From NCBI GenBank assembly GCA_964650525.1, contig CAZYUA010000014.1, positions 1 to 64,000 on the forward strand: 64,000 nucleotides of DNA, read 5' to 3'. Both the position numbers and the translations under genes were made by a program. The first letter of the stretch is position 1. Every line of letters starts with the position of its first letter. The notes under the pieces were generated by a model. The model saw only the letters and a program-made list of their open reading frames with translations, searched no databases and was not told the DNA's origin. Source of the DNA: UBA1413 sp964650525. Lineage in GTDB: Bacteria; Bacteroidota; Bacteroidia; Bacteroidales; Prolixibacteraceae. Shown one piece after another: positions 17,730-25,675 of this stretch.

Positions 17730-18074
17730 TCAGATGAGGTTAGCCCCAAGCAGCTCCCGGGGCGAAGATGCCCCCTGATCAGAGTTTATAATTTCAGGCT
17801 TTCCATAAAGTGCAATTGCACTTTTAAGAACCTCAAGGCTATTTGCTGCATCCAGGCTATTAAAGATGTCCCAGCCTACTACAAAGCGGCTGTATACATC
17901 AATGATAGCTACAAGGTACATAAATCCCCTTCGCATCGGGATGAAAGTGATATCAATGGCCCATACCTGGTTAGGATGGTTGATTGCCAAGTTGCGTAGC
18001 AAATAAGGACGAATATAATTGACATGGCCACGTTTACTCAGGTTACGAATGGGATACCTTGCCATGATGCCCAT
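17730..18074 (-). pseudogene. IS3-family orfB (integrase core) fragment
   Basis: Internal piece of the DDE transposase: MGIMARYPIRNLSK, NHPNQVWAIDITFIPM (first Asp) and YGKPEIINSDQG (second Asp). Family similarity stops directly after that Asp at about 17775 and 16 unrelated codons follow. The catalytic Glu region is absent, so the protein cannot be active. Confidence 0.88.
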
Positions 18075-18259
18075 TCCGGTGGCGGAGTTTCAAAAATCTC
18101 GCCAGCTCTGGAAATGAATTCTTTTTTCCATCGGTTAATTATTGCGGAATGTATCCCAAAACGTACCGACAATTCAGCCAGAGATTCCCGCTCCTTGAGC
18201 GCCTCGATGGCTACTTGGGCCTTAAAAGCCCCCGAAAATTTTCGTCTACTTGTTTTCAT
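18038..18259 (-). pseudogene. IS3-family orfA (HTH) fragment
   Basis: Begins RRKFSGAFKAQVAIEALKER, the standard HTH_Tnp_1 opening of IS3 orfA, and runs through FGIHSAIINRWKKEF. After GEIFE the family sequence ends and the frame runs into out-of-frame orfB sequence (WASWQGIPFVT). It encodes the DNA-binding half of a dead transposase. Confidence 0.85.
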
Positions 18260-18312
18260 TTTACCACTGTAAAGTTATTGCTTATTCAACTTAACCAGTG
18301 GTCTCATTTTAG

Positions 18313-19488
18313 GGGAGTATTATAGTATTTTCATTTGAATACAACAAAAAATGGCTTACGCTACACCATACCTTCATTATCGATCCGGATTTACAATTGT
18401 ATTCCGGGCCGCAATACTTAGCGGGTAACAAATCGAACTTCGGACTTTTTCTGGATTCGTCCCCCGACAGATGGGGAAGGCTGCTGATGCAAAGACATGA
18501 AGCAACAATGGCCAGGATTGAAAAAAGAGCTGCCAGAACCCTGATGCCTTCTGATTACCTGCTTGGGGTTTTTGATGAACACCGGATGGGGGGGCTCAGG
18601 TTTAAAACAACCATGGACGGACCGTTTTTGAGTGACAGCAGGGAAATGTCTGCTCCTCAATGGACATCACTGCATGAGTTGGAATTTGCCAGTTTAAAGC
18701 TGGAGGCTGAAGATTCATCCAACGATCCTGAATACCTGCATTGGCTGAACCTGTTGATTGCTCCCGGTTCCTCTCTCGGAGGAGCCAGACCAAAAGCCAG
18801 CGTGACGGATGTGAATAATCAACTCTGGATTGCTAAATTCCCAAGCTCAAAAGATTCATTTGATGTGGGCGGATGGGAAATGGTTGTCCATGACCTTGCC
18901 GGAAAATCAGGACTGACAATACCAGATGCCATGATCCTGAAACTCAATAGCAACAGACATACCTTTTTAACCAAACGTTTTGACCGTACTTCCCTGAGAA
19001 AGAGAATTCATTTTGCTTCTGCCATGACATTACTGGGCAGGAAAGACGGTGAAGATTATCACAATGCGGTGAGTTACCTGGATTTGGCCGGAATATTGAT
19101 CCGGAATGGAGACAAAGACTATGTAAATGCTGATTTAAAGGAAGTGTGGCGTAGAATCGTCTTTAACATTTCCGTTAAAAACACGGACGATCATCTGAGA
19201 AATCATGGTTTTTTATTGAATAAACAGGGTTGGAGATTATCCCCGGCTTTCGACATGAATCCCAATTCCGAAGGAACAGGATTAACATTGAATATTTCAG
19301 ATGAAGATAATTCCCTTAGCCTTGAACTGGCACTGGAAGTAGCTTCATATTTCAGAGTCAGCAAACAGGATGCGGAGGAGATCTTGATTAATATTAAAAA
19401 TTCAGTCAGTAACTGGCATAAAGTAGCCTTGAAATATGGTTTACCAAAAAATGAAATAGAATTTATGGTAAAGGCTTTTATGAATTAA
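18313..19488 (+). pseudogene. hipA: HipA-family serine/threonine kinase toxin, N-terminus lost
   Basis: The open frame begins after a TAG at 18310, with no ATG before the family sequence. The usual HipA opening (about 40 residues before FSFEYNKKWL) is missing and is replaced by the IS3 end. From FSFEY onward the protein is good: SNFGLFLDSSPDRWGR, GSSLGGARPKASV (ATP loop), KNTDDHLRNHGF (catalytic Asp) and LSPAFDMNP (metal Asp). HipA kinases phosphorylate glutamyl-tRNA synthetase or similar targets. No HipB-like partner is seen. A TTG at 18397 could still start a shortened product of 363 residues. The gene is AT-richer than its neighbours. Confidence 0.85.
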
Positions 19489-19508
19489 GTGAGGCCGTCA
19501 ATAAAAAG

Positions 19509-19516
19509 TATATTTG
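19509..19516 (+). promoter_or_regulatory. Candidate Bacteroidota -7 box for the MazEF-type pair
   Basis: TATATTTG matches the Bacteroidota -7 consensus TAnnTTTG and lies about 70 bases before the antitoxin start in an AT-rich spacer. No clear -33 TTTG is found at the right distance, so this is tentative. Confidence 0.25.
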
Positions 19517-19582
19517 TAAATTTTATTTGATTTTTATACGTAATATTCATAATTTGTACTATCTTTAACAAAAACTCAAATA

Positions 19583-19816
19583 ATGAATATCACCAGCTCA
19601 TTATCTCCGGAAATCATTTCAAGGCTCGACGGTTATTCAAAAAAATTCAGGATCCCCAAGTCGAGGATCCTTGAACAAGCCCTGGAAGCTTATTTTGAAA
19701 AACTCAAAAAAGCCGAGTATATCCGCTCATTCAAAGCAGCTGCCGGCGATGATGAGGTAGTCCTCATGGCTGAGGAAGGATTGGAGGACTACCTCAAAAT
19801 TCTTGATGAAGAATGA
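19583..19816 (+). CDS. Ribbon-helix-helix antitoxin of a MazEF/PemIK-type pair
   Basis: 77-residue protein. The N-terminus ITSSLSPEIISRLDGYSKKFRIPKSRILEQALEAYFE is a ribbon-helix-helix (CopG/Arc-like) DNA-binding domain. The acidic C-terminus (DDEVVLMAEEGLEDYLKILDEE) is the usual disordered toxin-neutralising tail. The last codons overlap the toxin start by four bases (ATGA at 19813), implying coupled translation. The pair probably represses itself through the RHH domain. Confidence 0.85.
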   Translation: MNITSSLSPEIISRLDGYSKKFRIPKSRILEQALEAYFEKLKKAEYIRSFKAAAGDDEVVLMAEEGLEDYLKILDEE

Positions 19817-20145
19817 GACAACGTGAAATCTGGCTGGCTGACCTGAACCCGGTCAGAGGCAATGAACAATATGGAGTCAGGCCGGTGGTGGTGATCAGCG
19901 GCAATGCCATGAACGACAACCTGGGTGTAGCCATTGTTTGTCCTCTGACGACCAAAATCAAAAACCATGCAGGTTGTCTGGTGATCGGTAAAAATCCCTC
20001 CAACGGACTAACCTCAGATTCTGAAGTGATTACTTTCCAGGTCAGACCCCTGGCAAAAGATAGATTTATGAGCCGTCTGGGAGAGATTTCACCAGAACAG
20101 TTACGCTCAATCAAAAACGGTCTTCACGATATCCTGACTTATTGA
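19813..20145 (+). CDS. mazF: MazF/PemK-family mRNA interferase
   Basis: 110-residue toxin with hallmark segments: RQREIWLADLNPVRGNEQYGVRPVVVIS (GNEQ.G.RPVVVIS core with the catalytic Arg), VAIVCPLTTKIKN and ITFQVRPLAKDRFMSRLGEIS. MazF proteins are sequence-specific endoribonucleases cutting single-stranded mRNA. Length and motif order are normal, so it is probably intact. It overlaps the RHH antitoxin by four bases, and its stop lies 11 bases before the ATG of the GH172 gene, so read-through into the glycosidase genes is possible. Confidence 0.92.
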   Translation: MRQREIWLADLNPVRGNEQYGVRPVVVISGNAMNDNLGVAIVCPLTTKIKNHAGCLVIGKNPSNGLTSDSEVITFQVRPLAKDRFMSRLGEISPEQLRSIKNGLHDILTY

Positions 20146-20156
20146 AATACTTTACA

Positions 20157-22232
20157 ATGAAAAACTGTTTATTTTTTTTTCTGACCATTCTGCTTTTCTC
20201 CTCCTGCACATCAAAGAAGATTACTCTGGAGACCCTTCTCAAAGAGATGGTTGATCGTGAGGCCCTTGCCCGCTTTCCCGATCCGGAATTTATGCTGAAG
20301 CAGTTCAGCAGCTATGACCGGGCAACGGTTTCGCCCGGCGATCACACCTGGTTTGCCAACTGGGACCGCTCCATGTTTATCCGTACCGACACCATCGGCG
20401 GAAGGAAGGAGTATGTGATGATGGATGCCGAAGGTCCCGGGGCCGTCGTGCGTTTCTGGATGACCTTTGCCGGAGAGAACGCTGGGAAAGGGATTCTGCG
20501 GATCTATTTCGACGGCGACACCATCCCGGCGATCGAGGGAACCGCCTTTGCCGTACTGAGCGATTCCCTCCTGACTCACGAACCCCTCTCTGCTTCGGTA
20601 TCAGACAGCACAGCCTATGAGCACCGCGGGCACAATCTTTACCTCCCCCTGCCCTATGCCCGTCGCTGTCTGATAACTTACGAAAGCGGCAACATCAAGG
20701 ACCCCGGGGCAAAAACCGGTGGTGAAGCCGCCTATTACAACATCAACTACCGTACCTACCCGTTGGGAACCCTGGTGACCACCTGGTCGCCCGAAGAAAT
20801 GGCACGGCATGGAGTCCTCCTGGAAAAAGTTCAACATCTCCTGGCCGTCAGGGATCGGGGCATAGCCGGACTGAATGCCGACTCCCTGGAAGTTTCTGTT
20901 TCCCTGGCCCCCGGGGCCCTGTTTTCCGATACCCTGGACGGGAAAAAGGCAATCCGCATGATCAGGGTAAAAGTGGATCCTGCCATCAATCCCCAGGCGT
21001 TGCGCTCCACCGTGCTGAAAATGGAATTCGACGGCGAAGAAACCGTCTGGTGCCCCCTGGGCGATTTCTTCGGAACAGGCTACCAGCTCCGCTACTCCAA
21101 CACCTGGTATTCGGCTGTTGACCCTGCCCAAGGACTCCTCACTGCCTGGCGGATCATGCCTTTCAAAAACCGGGCAATCATGACCATCGAAAACTTCGGA
21201 ACAGAAGCGGTTGATATCGAAGAGGTCACCCTGTATGCCACTCCCTGGAAATGGGATAAACGCTCCATGTACTTCGGGACCTCCTGGCACCAGTTTTCCC
21301 GTCTGCAGACAGGCAATGCCAAGGAAAACGACGGACGGGGCGGCGCCTTCGACATCAACTATACGGAACTCACCGGGAAAGGAGTCTATGCCGGCGATGG
21401 GGTAGCCGTCTTCAACACCATGTACGGATGGTGGGGCGAAGGCGACGAGAAGATCTTCGTCGACGGGGAATCTTTCCCCTCTCATATCGGAACCGGCACC
21501 GAGGACTACTATGGGTATGCCTGGTGCCGTCCCGAAAAATTCGCCAACCACCCCTTCATCGCCCAACCCGACGGCAGCGGCAACTTCTGGCCAGGTTATA
21601 CGGTCAACCTCCGTTACCGGGCACTCGATGCCATTCCCTTTACGAACTCCCTGCGTTTCGACATGGAAATGTGGCACTGGAACAAAGCCACCATCCACCA
21701 TGCCCCGGCGACCTGGTACTACATGCTGCCGGGAGGCACCAGCAATATCCTTCCAGATACTGCGGGAGTGAAAGAACCGGTAGCCCTGCGACGCAGCGAC
21801 ATCATCTCCCCCTGGATCCGGAACGGCAGGATCGAAGGGGAAAACCTCGTGTTTGGCGGCGCTTCCCGGGGAAATATCGAATTCCAGAACATTCCCCGCC
21901 ACAACTGGAGTGAAGACACGCAGATCTTCTGGCAGGGAGGAAAAGCCGGCGACCACCTCGACCTGCTTTTCTATTCTGCCGACTCACTGACCACGTCGGT
22001 AACAGCCGCTTTCACCCATGCCCCCGACTACGGGATTTTCAGACTGGTACTGAATGGGGTTCCTCTTCCGGGCGCATATAACCTTTTTAACGAAACGGTA
22101 ACCACCCGGGAAGTTCCCCTGGGAACACTCCCCCTGCAAAAAGGGAAAAACCAGCTCAGGGTGTTCATCACCGGCACCTCCGGAATCCAGGGAAAAGCTT
22201 TCTTTGGAATTGATTACCTGAAATTTGAATAA
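20157..22232 (+). CDS. GH172 (DUF2961) lipoprotein, fructo/arabinofuranosidase-like
   Basis: 691-residue lipoprotein (lipobox FSSC within the first 16 residues). It has the DUF2961/GH172 signature: RFWMTFAGEN, YYNINYRTYPLGT, YGWWGEGDEKIFVDGE, then HIGTGTEDYYGYAW. The putative catalytic pair Glu428 and Glu449 is 21 residues apart, the spacing I recall for the characterised family. GH172 enzymes act on alpha-linked fructofuranose or arabinofuranose (difructose anhydrides, arabinan/arabinogalactan). A C-terminal beta domain (about 575-691) follows the catalytic part. ATG 20157 is chosen over TTG 20142 because it gives a clean lipoprotein signal. The next gene starts 82 bases later. Confidence 0.85.
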   Translation: MKNCLFFFLTILLFSSCTSKKITLETLLKEMVDREALARFPDPEFMLKQFSSYDRATVSPGDHTWFANWDRSMFIRTDTIGGRKEYVMMDAEGPGAVVRFWMTFAGENAGKGILRIYFDGDTIPAIEGTAFAVLSDSLLTHEPLSASVSDSTAYEHRGHNLYLPLPYARRCLITYESGNIKDPGAKTGGEAAYYNINYRTYPLGTLVTTWSPEEMARHGVLLEKVQHLLAVRDRGIAGLNADSLEVSVSLAPGALFSDTLDGKKAIRMIRVKVDPAINPQALRSTVLKMEFDGEETVWCPLGDFFGTGYQLRYSNTWYSAVDPAQGLLTAWRIMPFKNRAIMTIENFGTEAVDIEEVTLYATPWKWDKRSMYFGTSWHQFSRLQTGNAKENDGRGGAFDINYTELTGKGVYAGDGVAVFNTMYGWWGEGDEKIFVDGESFPSHIGTGTEDYYGYAWCRPEKFANHPFIAQPDGSGNFWPGYTVNLRYRALDAIPFTNSLRFDMEMWHWNKATIHHAPATWYYMLPGGTSNILPDTAGVKEPVALRRSDIISPWIRNGRIEGENLVFGGASRGNIEFQNIPRHNWSEDTQIFWQGGKAGDHLDLLFYSADSLTTSVTAAFTHAPDYGIFRLVLNGVPLPGAYNLFNETVTTREVPLGTLPLQKGKNQLRVFITGTSGIQGKAFFGIDYLKFE

Positions 22233-22314
22233 GTCGATCCCTTTGTGGAATCTGCTCAAAAGGGTTTTTACCCGCAAGGATTGTAACGACGCTTTTCATT
22301 TCAGCATTCTCCTT

Positions 22315-25140
22315 ATGAATCGCTGCAAGTTACACGTCTTTTTTCTGACCAGCCTTTTGGTAGGCCATTTTCCGGGAACAGGTCAGGGATTGCCTGTTAT
22401 GGAGTTTTCACCCCCGGAAAGGCTGACTCTGGTTTCCTTCGGCGGGTTAAGGCTCCCGGAAGGGCCCAAGCCATTGGTTTCGTTCAGAATCGGGAGCACC
22501 CTGTACAGTACAAACCAGTGCACCTTCAGGGAGGGCAGGTACCAGCTTCCCGGTATCCTGGAACTGGAGTTTACCCCCGAAACGTACGCCCACGGATACA
22601 AAGCCACCTTGACGTTCTCTAACCTTTCCGCTGATACCCTCCTGCTTCATAATGTAGTGCCTTTCGGAGAGGACTCCACCCATGTGTATCTGACGGGGAC
22701 AGGCAACCATCCCCTGTCGCGGAGCTATCTGTTTATTCCGGAAACCTTGCCTGTCAACGTGATACTCCCCGACAATGCCTGGGAGCTGGGATTTTCAGCC
22801 CTTCCAACCGAAGGGGAAAAGGGTGTGTGTGCCTTAGCCCGCCGGGTGAGGGAGTCGGTGGAAAAAGGACGGCGCCGGCGGTTCGAAACAGAACTCTTCC
22901 CCGGGGGTAAGGTCTCTTACACCCTGTGGGCCGACTTTTATTCCGGAAACTGGCAGGAGGGGCTGCGGCTGATGTTTCAGGACAGGTACCTGTATGATGT
23001 GGAACCCGGAACCTTCGACAATACCCTGTTTGAAAGGGAAGACCTGAAATGGGTCCGCCGGGCATATGCAGCCCACCTGATGCAGGCCTGGGATAACTTT
23101 CTTTATGACCGGGAAAAAGGCAGGTACCATCTGGAAGATTTTCTTCAGCGCGGAAAGCGGTTGTACGGCGGCGACGATTTTACGGGTCTCTGGCCCACCT
23201 GGCCCACCCTCGGACTGGACCAGCGGAACCAGTGGGACCTCTTCCGCGACCTGCCTGGAGGATTGGCCGGCGTAAGACAGCTGGCCGACACCTGCCGGAG
23301 TTATGGATCGCAGCTCTTCATCTGCTACAATCCCTGGGATGAAAGCACCCGGACTGAAAGTCACACGTCGGGCATGGCCGCCCTCGTGGAAGAAACGGAT
23401 GCCGGAGGAGTGGTGCTCGACACCAGCGGCAAATCGAGCAGGGAATTCCAGCAGGCCGCCGATTCGGTGCGACCCGGCGTGATCATGTACAGTGAAGGGA
23501 TGGCAGTGCCCCGCGACATGCAGGGCATCGTGGCCGGACGGGTGCACAACGCCCTCTACTACCCTCCCCTCCTCAACCTCAACAAGTTCATCAAACCTGA
23601 ATTCGCCATCTTCCGGGTTACTGAACTTTATAAAGAACCGGTCCTCCGGGAATACAACGTGGCCTTCTTTAACGGCTATGGCACAGAGATGAATATTTTT
23701 GCCCCCGGAAAACCCAGCCGGGCAGAGGAACAATACCGCTACCTGGGACGCACCTCCCGTATACTCCGCGAAAACAGCCCCAACTTCACTTCCCCAGGGT
23801 TTACTCCTCTTATACCCGTTTCGCACGACAGCATCTGGGTCAACGCCTGGCCACTGCCCGGTAAAACAGTCTACACCATATACAGCGCTATTCCGGAGGG
23901 ATATAAAGGTTTTCTTTTTGAAGTAAAACCAGATTCCGGTTACCATTTCGTGGATTTGTGGAACCACGCCGAAAAGGAACCTCACCTGACAGGAGGAAAA
24001 TGGATGATCGAAGCGGAAACCGATGCCTTCAGCAAAACCTGGCTGGGCACCAACAACGAAGGGGCTGTGGGCTGCATGGCCCTCCTGCCGCGGTTCCTGG
24101 AGATCACCCCCGACAGCGATGAACTGACGATCCGGGTTGACCGGGGTGATTCCGTCAGAATCTGGGCCGGCGTGCCGGAATACGGCAAAAAACCACTGAC
24201 CATTCCGGCAACCGCTGCCACTTTACAACTTTCTGATCATTTCGGAAGATACGAAGGCAAATTTGTCGTTCAGCTTTTTCAGGAAAATGATCTTCTCGAT
24301 GAAAGAATTGTTGACATCATTCCCGGCACTCCCCGGCTGATCAGCAGAACGGTAAAAACAGCGGTCGCAAATGAAATGCCCACAGGAATGGTCCAAATCC
24401 CGGCCGGCAAGTTTGTTTTCAATGCCACCAACGGAGACGACTTCATCCCTTATCCGAAACATAACCTTGGCAGGGAATACAACCTGCCGGCCTTCCTGAT
24501 GGACAAATATCCGGTAACGAACCGGCAGTTTATGGCGTTTCTGGATGCGACCGGTTATCAGCCGGAAGACACCACCCGGTTTCTGAGCCACTGGGAAGGG
24601 GTTAAAATTCCGGCAGGAATGGAAGAGTTTCCGGTTGTCAATGTTTCCCAAGAAGATGCACAAGCCTATGCCAGTTGGGCCGGCAAACGGCTTCCCACCG
24701 AAGTCGAATGGCAATATGCCGCCCAGACCCCGGCACTGAATGAGTGGCCGTGGAAACAGAAAAATCCTGTAAGAAGGGAGGAAGAGGTTGTCACCGGCAC
24801 ACTGACTGTATTTAAACTGAAGGGGCTGGATCCCGGCAGGTGCAATACCGGGGACGGGAAACTTTATCCGGTCGGAAAATATAAAAAGGGAGTCAATCCA
24901 TACGGTTTACAGGATCTGGTGGGGTGTGTCTGGCAGCTGACCAACGATGTGTATGTCAATGGGAGTTACAGCTACATCATCCTGAAAGGCGGCAGTTATT
25001 TTAATCCCGCCTCGAGTTGGTGGTACGTCCAGGGAGGACCCCGTGAACTCCGCTACCGGCAGATGCTCCTCCGCGTCTCCCCCGGATTTGAACGCAATGC
25101 CACCGTCGGCTTCCGGTGCATGAAAGACCTGGCTCCCTGA
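22315..25140 (+). CDS. TIM-barrel glycosidase-like protein fused to a formylglycine-generating-enzyme-like (SUMF1) domain
   Basis: 941-residue exported protein (signal NRCKLHVFFLTSLLVGHFPGTGQG). The N-terminal ~220 residues are a beta-sandwich. The middle (about 220-560) reads as a TIM barrel of an unassigned glycoside hydrolase: GGDDFTGLWPTWPTLG, SQLFICYNPWDES, GVVLDTSGKSS and VIMYSEGM, with Asp and Glu candidates. After a beta domain, residues ~692-941 are an FGE-sulfatase domain (MVQIPAGKF, DKYPVTNRQFMAFLD, RLPTEVEWQYAA, ILKGGSY, GFRCMKDL). The FGE fold can be a sulfatase activator or only a binding module; no adjacent sulfatase exists. ATG 22315 starts the signal peptide; the TTG at 22225 adds a long polar tail. 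Confidence 0.75.
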   Translation: MNRCKLHVFFLTSLLVGHFPGTGQGLPVMEFSPPERLTLVSFGGLRLPEGPKPLVSFRIGSTLYSTNQCTFREGRYQLPGILELEFTPETYAHGYKATLTFSNLSADTLLLHNVVPFGEDSTHVYLTGTGNHPLSRSYLFIPETLPVNVILPDNAWELGFSALPTEGEKGVCALARRVRESVEKGRRRRFETELFPGGKVSYTLWADFYSGNWQEGLRLMFQDRYLYDVEPGTFDNTLFEREDLKWVRRAYAAHLMQAWDNFLYDREKGRYHLEDFLQRGKRLYGGDDFTGLWPTWPTLGLDQRNQWDLFRDLPGGLAGVRQLADTCRSYGSQLFICYNPWDESTRTESHTSGMAALVEETDAGGVVLDTSGKSSREFQQAADSVRPGVIMYSEGMAVPRDMQGIVAGRVHNALYYPPLLNLNKFIKPEFAIFRVTELYKEPVLREYNVAFFNGYGTEMNIFAPGKPSRAEEQYRYLGRTSRILRENSPNFTSPGFTPLIPVSHDSIWVNAWPLPGKTVYTIYSAIPEGYKGFLFEVKPDSGYHFVDLWNHAEKEPHLTGGKWMIEAETDAFSKTWLGTNNEGAVGCMALLPRFLEITPDSDELTIRVDRGDSVRIWAGVPEYGKKPLTIPATAATLQLSDHFGRYEGKFVVQLFQENDLLDERIVDIIPGTPRLISRTVKTAVANEMPTGMVQIPAGKFVFNATNGDDFIPYPKHNLGREYNLPAFLMDKYPVTNRQFMAFLDATGYQPEDTTRFLSHWEGVKIPAGMEEFPVVNVSQEDAQAYASWAGKRLPTEVEWQYAAQTPALNEWPWKQKNPVRREEEVVTGTLTVFKLKGLDPGRCNTGDGKLYPVGKYKKGVNPYGLQDLVGCVWQLTNDVYVNGSYSYIILKGGSYFNPASSWWYVQGGPRELRYRQMLLRVSPGFERNATVGFRCMKDLAP

Positions 25141-25234
25141 TAAAACACGACCTCATCCGGGAACCAACCATCCCTGGCTCCCGTACCCGTTTCAGAACTT
25201 CACCCCCCGGAAAATCCGGTTACACCATTACGTA

Positions 25235-25268
25235 AATTAGGGGAGACCTCAATTCTCCTAATTTTTTT
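25235..25268 (+). terminator. Intrinsic terminator after the GH172 / GH-FGE unit
   Basis: Stem 25235-25246 pairs with 25254-25263 (AATTA, GG bulge, GGAGA against TCTCC-TAATT) and is followed directly by a T-run. It lies about 95 bases after the stop of the fusion gene. Confidence 0.55.
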
Positions 25269-25397
25269 AGGATATTTACTTCCGCTGATTTAGCTTTATC
25301 ACCATTCCGGGAATAAAACGATCACCCGGATTCAGGATCCCCCTTTTCAAGTTTAACCTCAGGTCTGCGATCCATTCATACAAAGAAAAAGTGACAT

Positions 25398-25436
25398 AAC
25401 CAGGGCCTTTCCAAACAGGGGCCCTGGTTTTATTTC
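25398..25436 (+). terminator. Second strong intrinsic terminator
   Basis: A perfect ten-pair stem (25398-25407 with 25420-25429, AACCAGGGCC/GGCCCTGGTT) encloses a 12-base loop and is followed by TTATTTC. The rest of the 25141-25675 gap has no recognised gene, so this stem may end a small unseen transcript or act as back-up for the terminator at 25235. Confidence 0.6.
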
Positions 25437-25675
25437 TCCCCGCACTTTTGCAACAATCTGCTGAAAGTGATGCTCCTTTTTGGCGGGATCCCTCACTGGC
25501 AGATTGGTTGTCTTCAACAGCCCTGTCTTGGCCGTGGAGAGGGTTCACCATATCAAGGTGAATATTTCAAATCGGTGAAAGCAGGAAATCAACATAAATA
25601 TGGTAAAATTGTATAGAAATCCCGCAAATAATCGGACCTGCGGATAGGTATATCGGTTTGACCTAAAAATAGCAT

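Larger units (their letters stand above)
17730..18310 (-). mobile_element. IS3-family insertion sequence remnant
   Basis: Contains the 5' part of orfA (18038-18259) and an internal piece of orfB (17730-18074), both on the minus strand. The leucine-zipper end of orfA and the first ~100 residues of orfB are missing, and the orfB sequence stops right after the second catalytic Asp (NSDQG), so the final Glu of the DDE triad is gone. The element therefore suffered an internal deletion and a 3' truncation. On its right it abuts the headless hipA gene at about 18311. No matching terminal inverted repeats were found by eye. Confidence 0.85.

Noticed and set aside
20601..21956. 451-codon open frame on the minus strand
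   Set aside because: It lies wholly inside the GH172 gene, has no family motifs and reflects the GC-rich codon pattern of the other strand.
22834..23985. 383-codon open frame on the minus strand
   Set aside because: It is a shadow of the GH-FGE fusion gene, with no signal or motif.
25276..25551. 91-codon minus-strand frame in the gap before the GH2 gene
   Set aside because: It crosses a perfect ten-pair terminator stem, and its composition is not protein-like.
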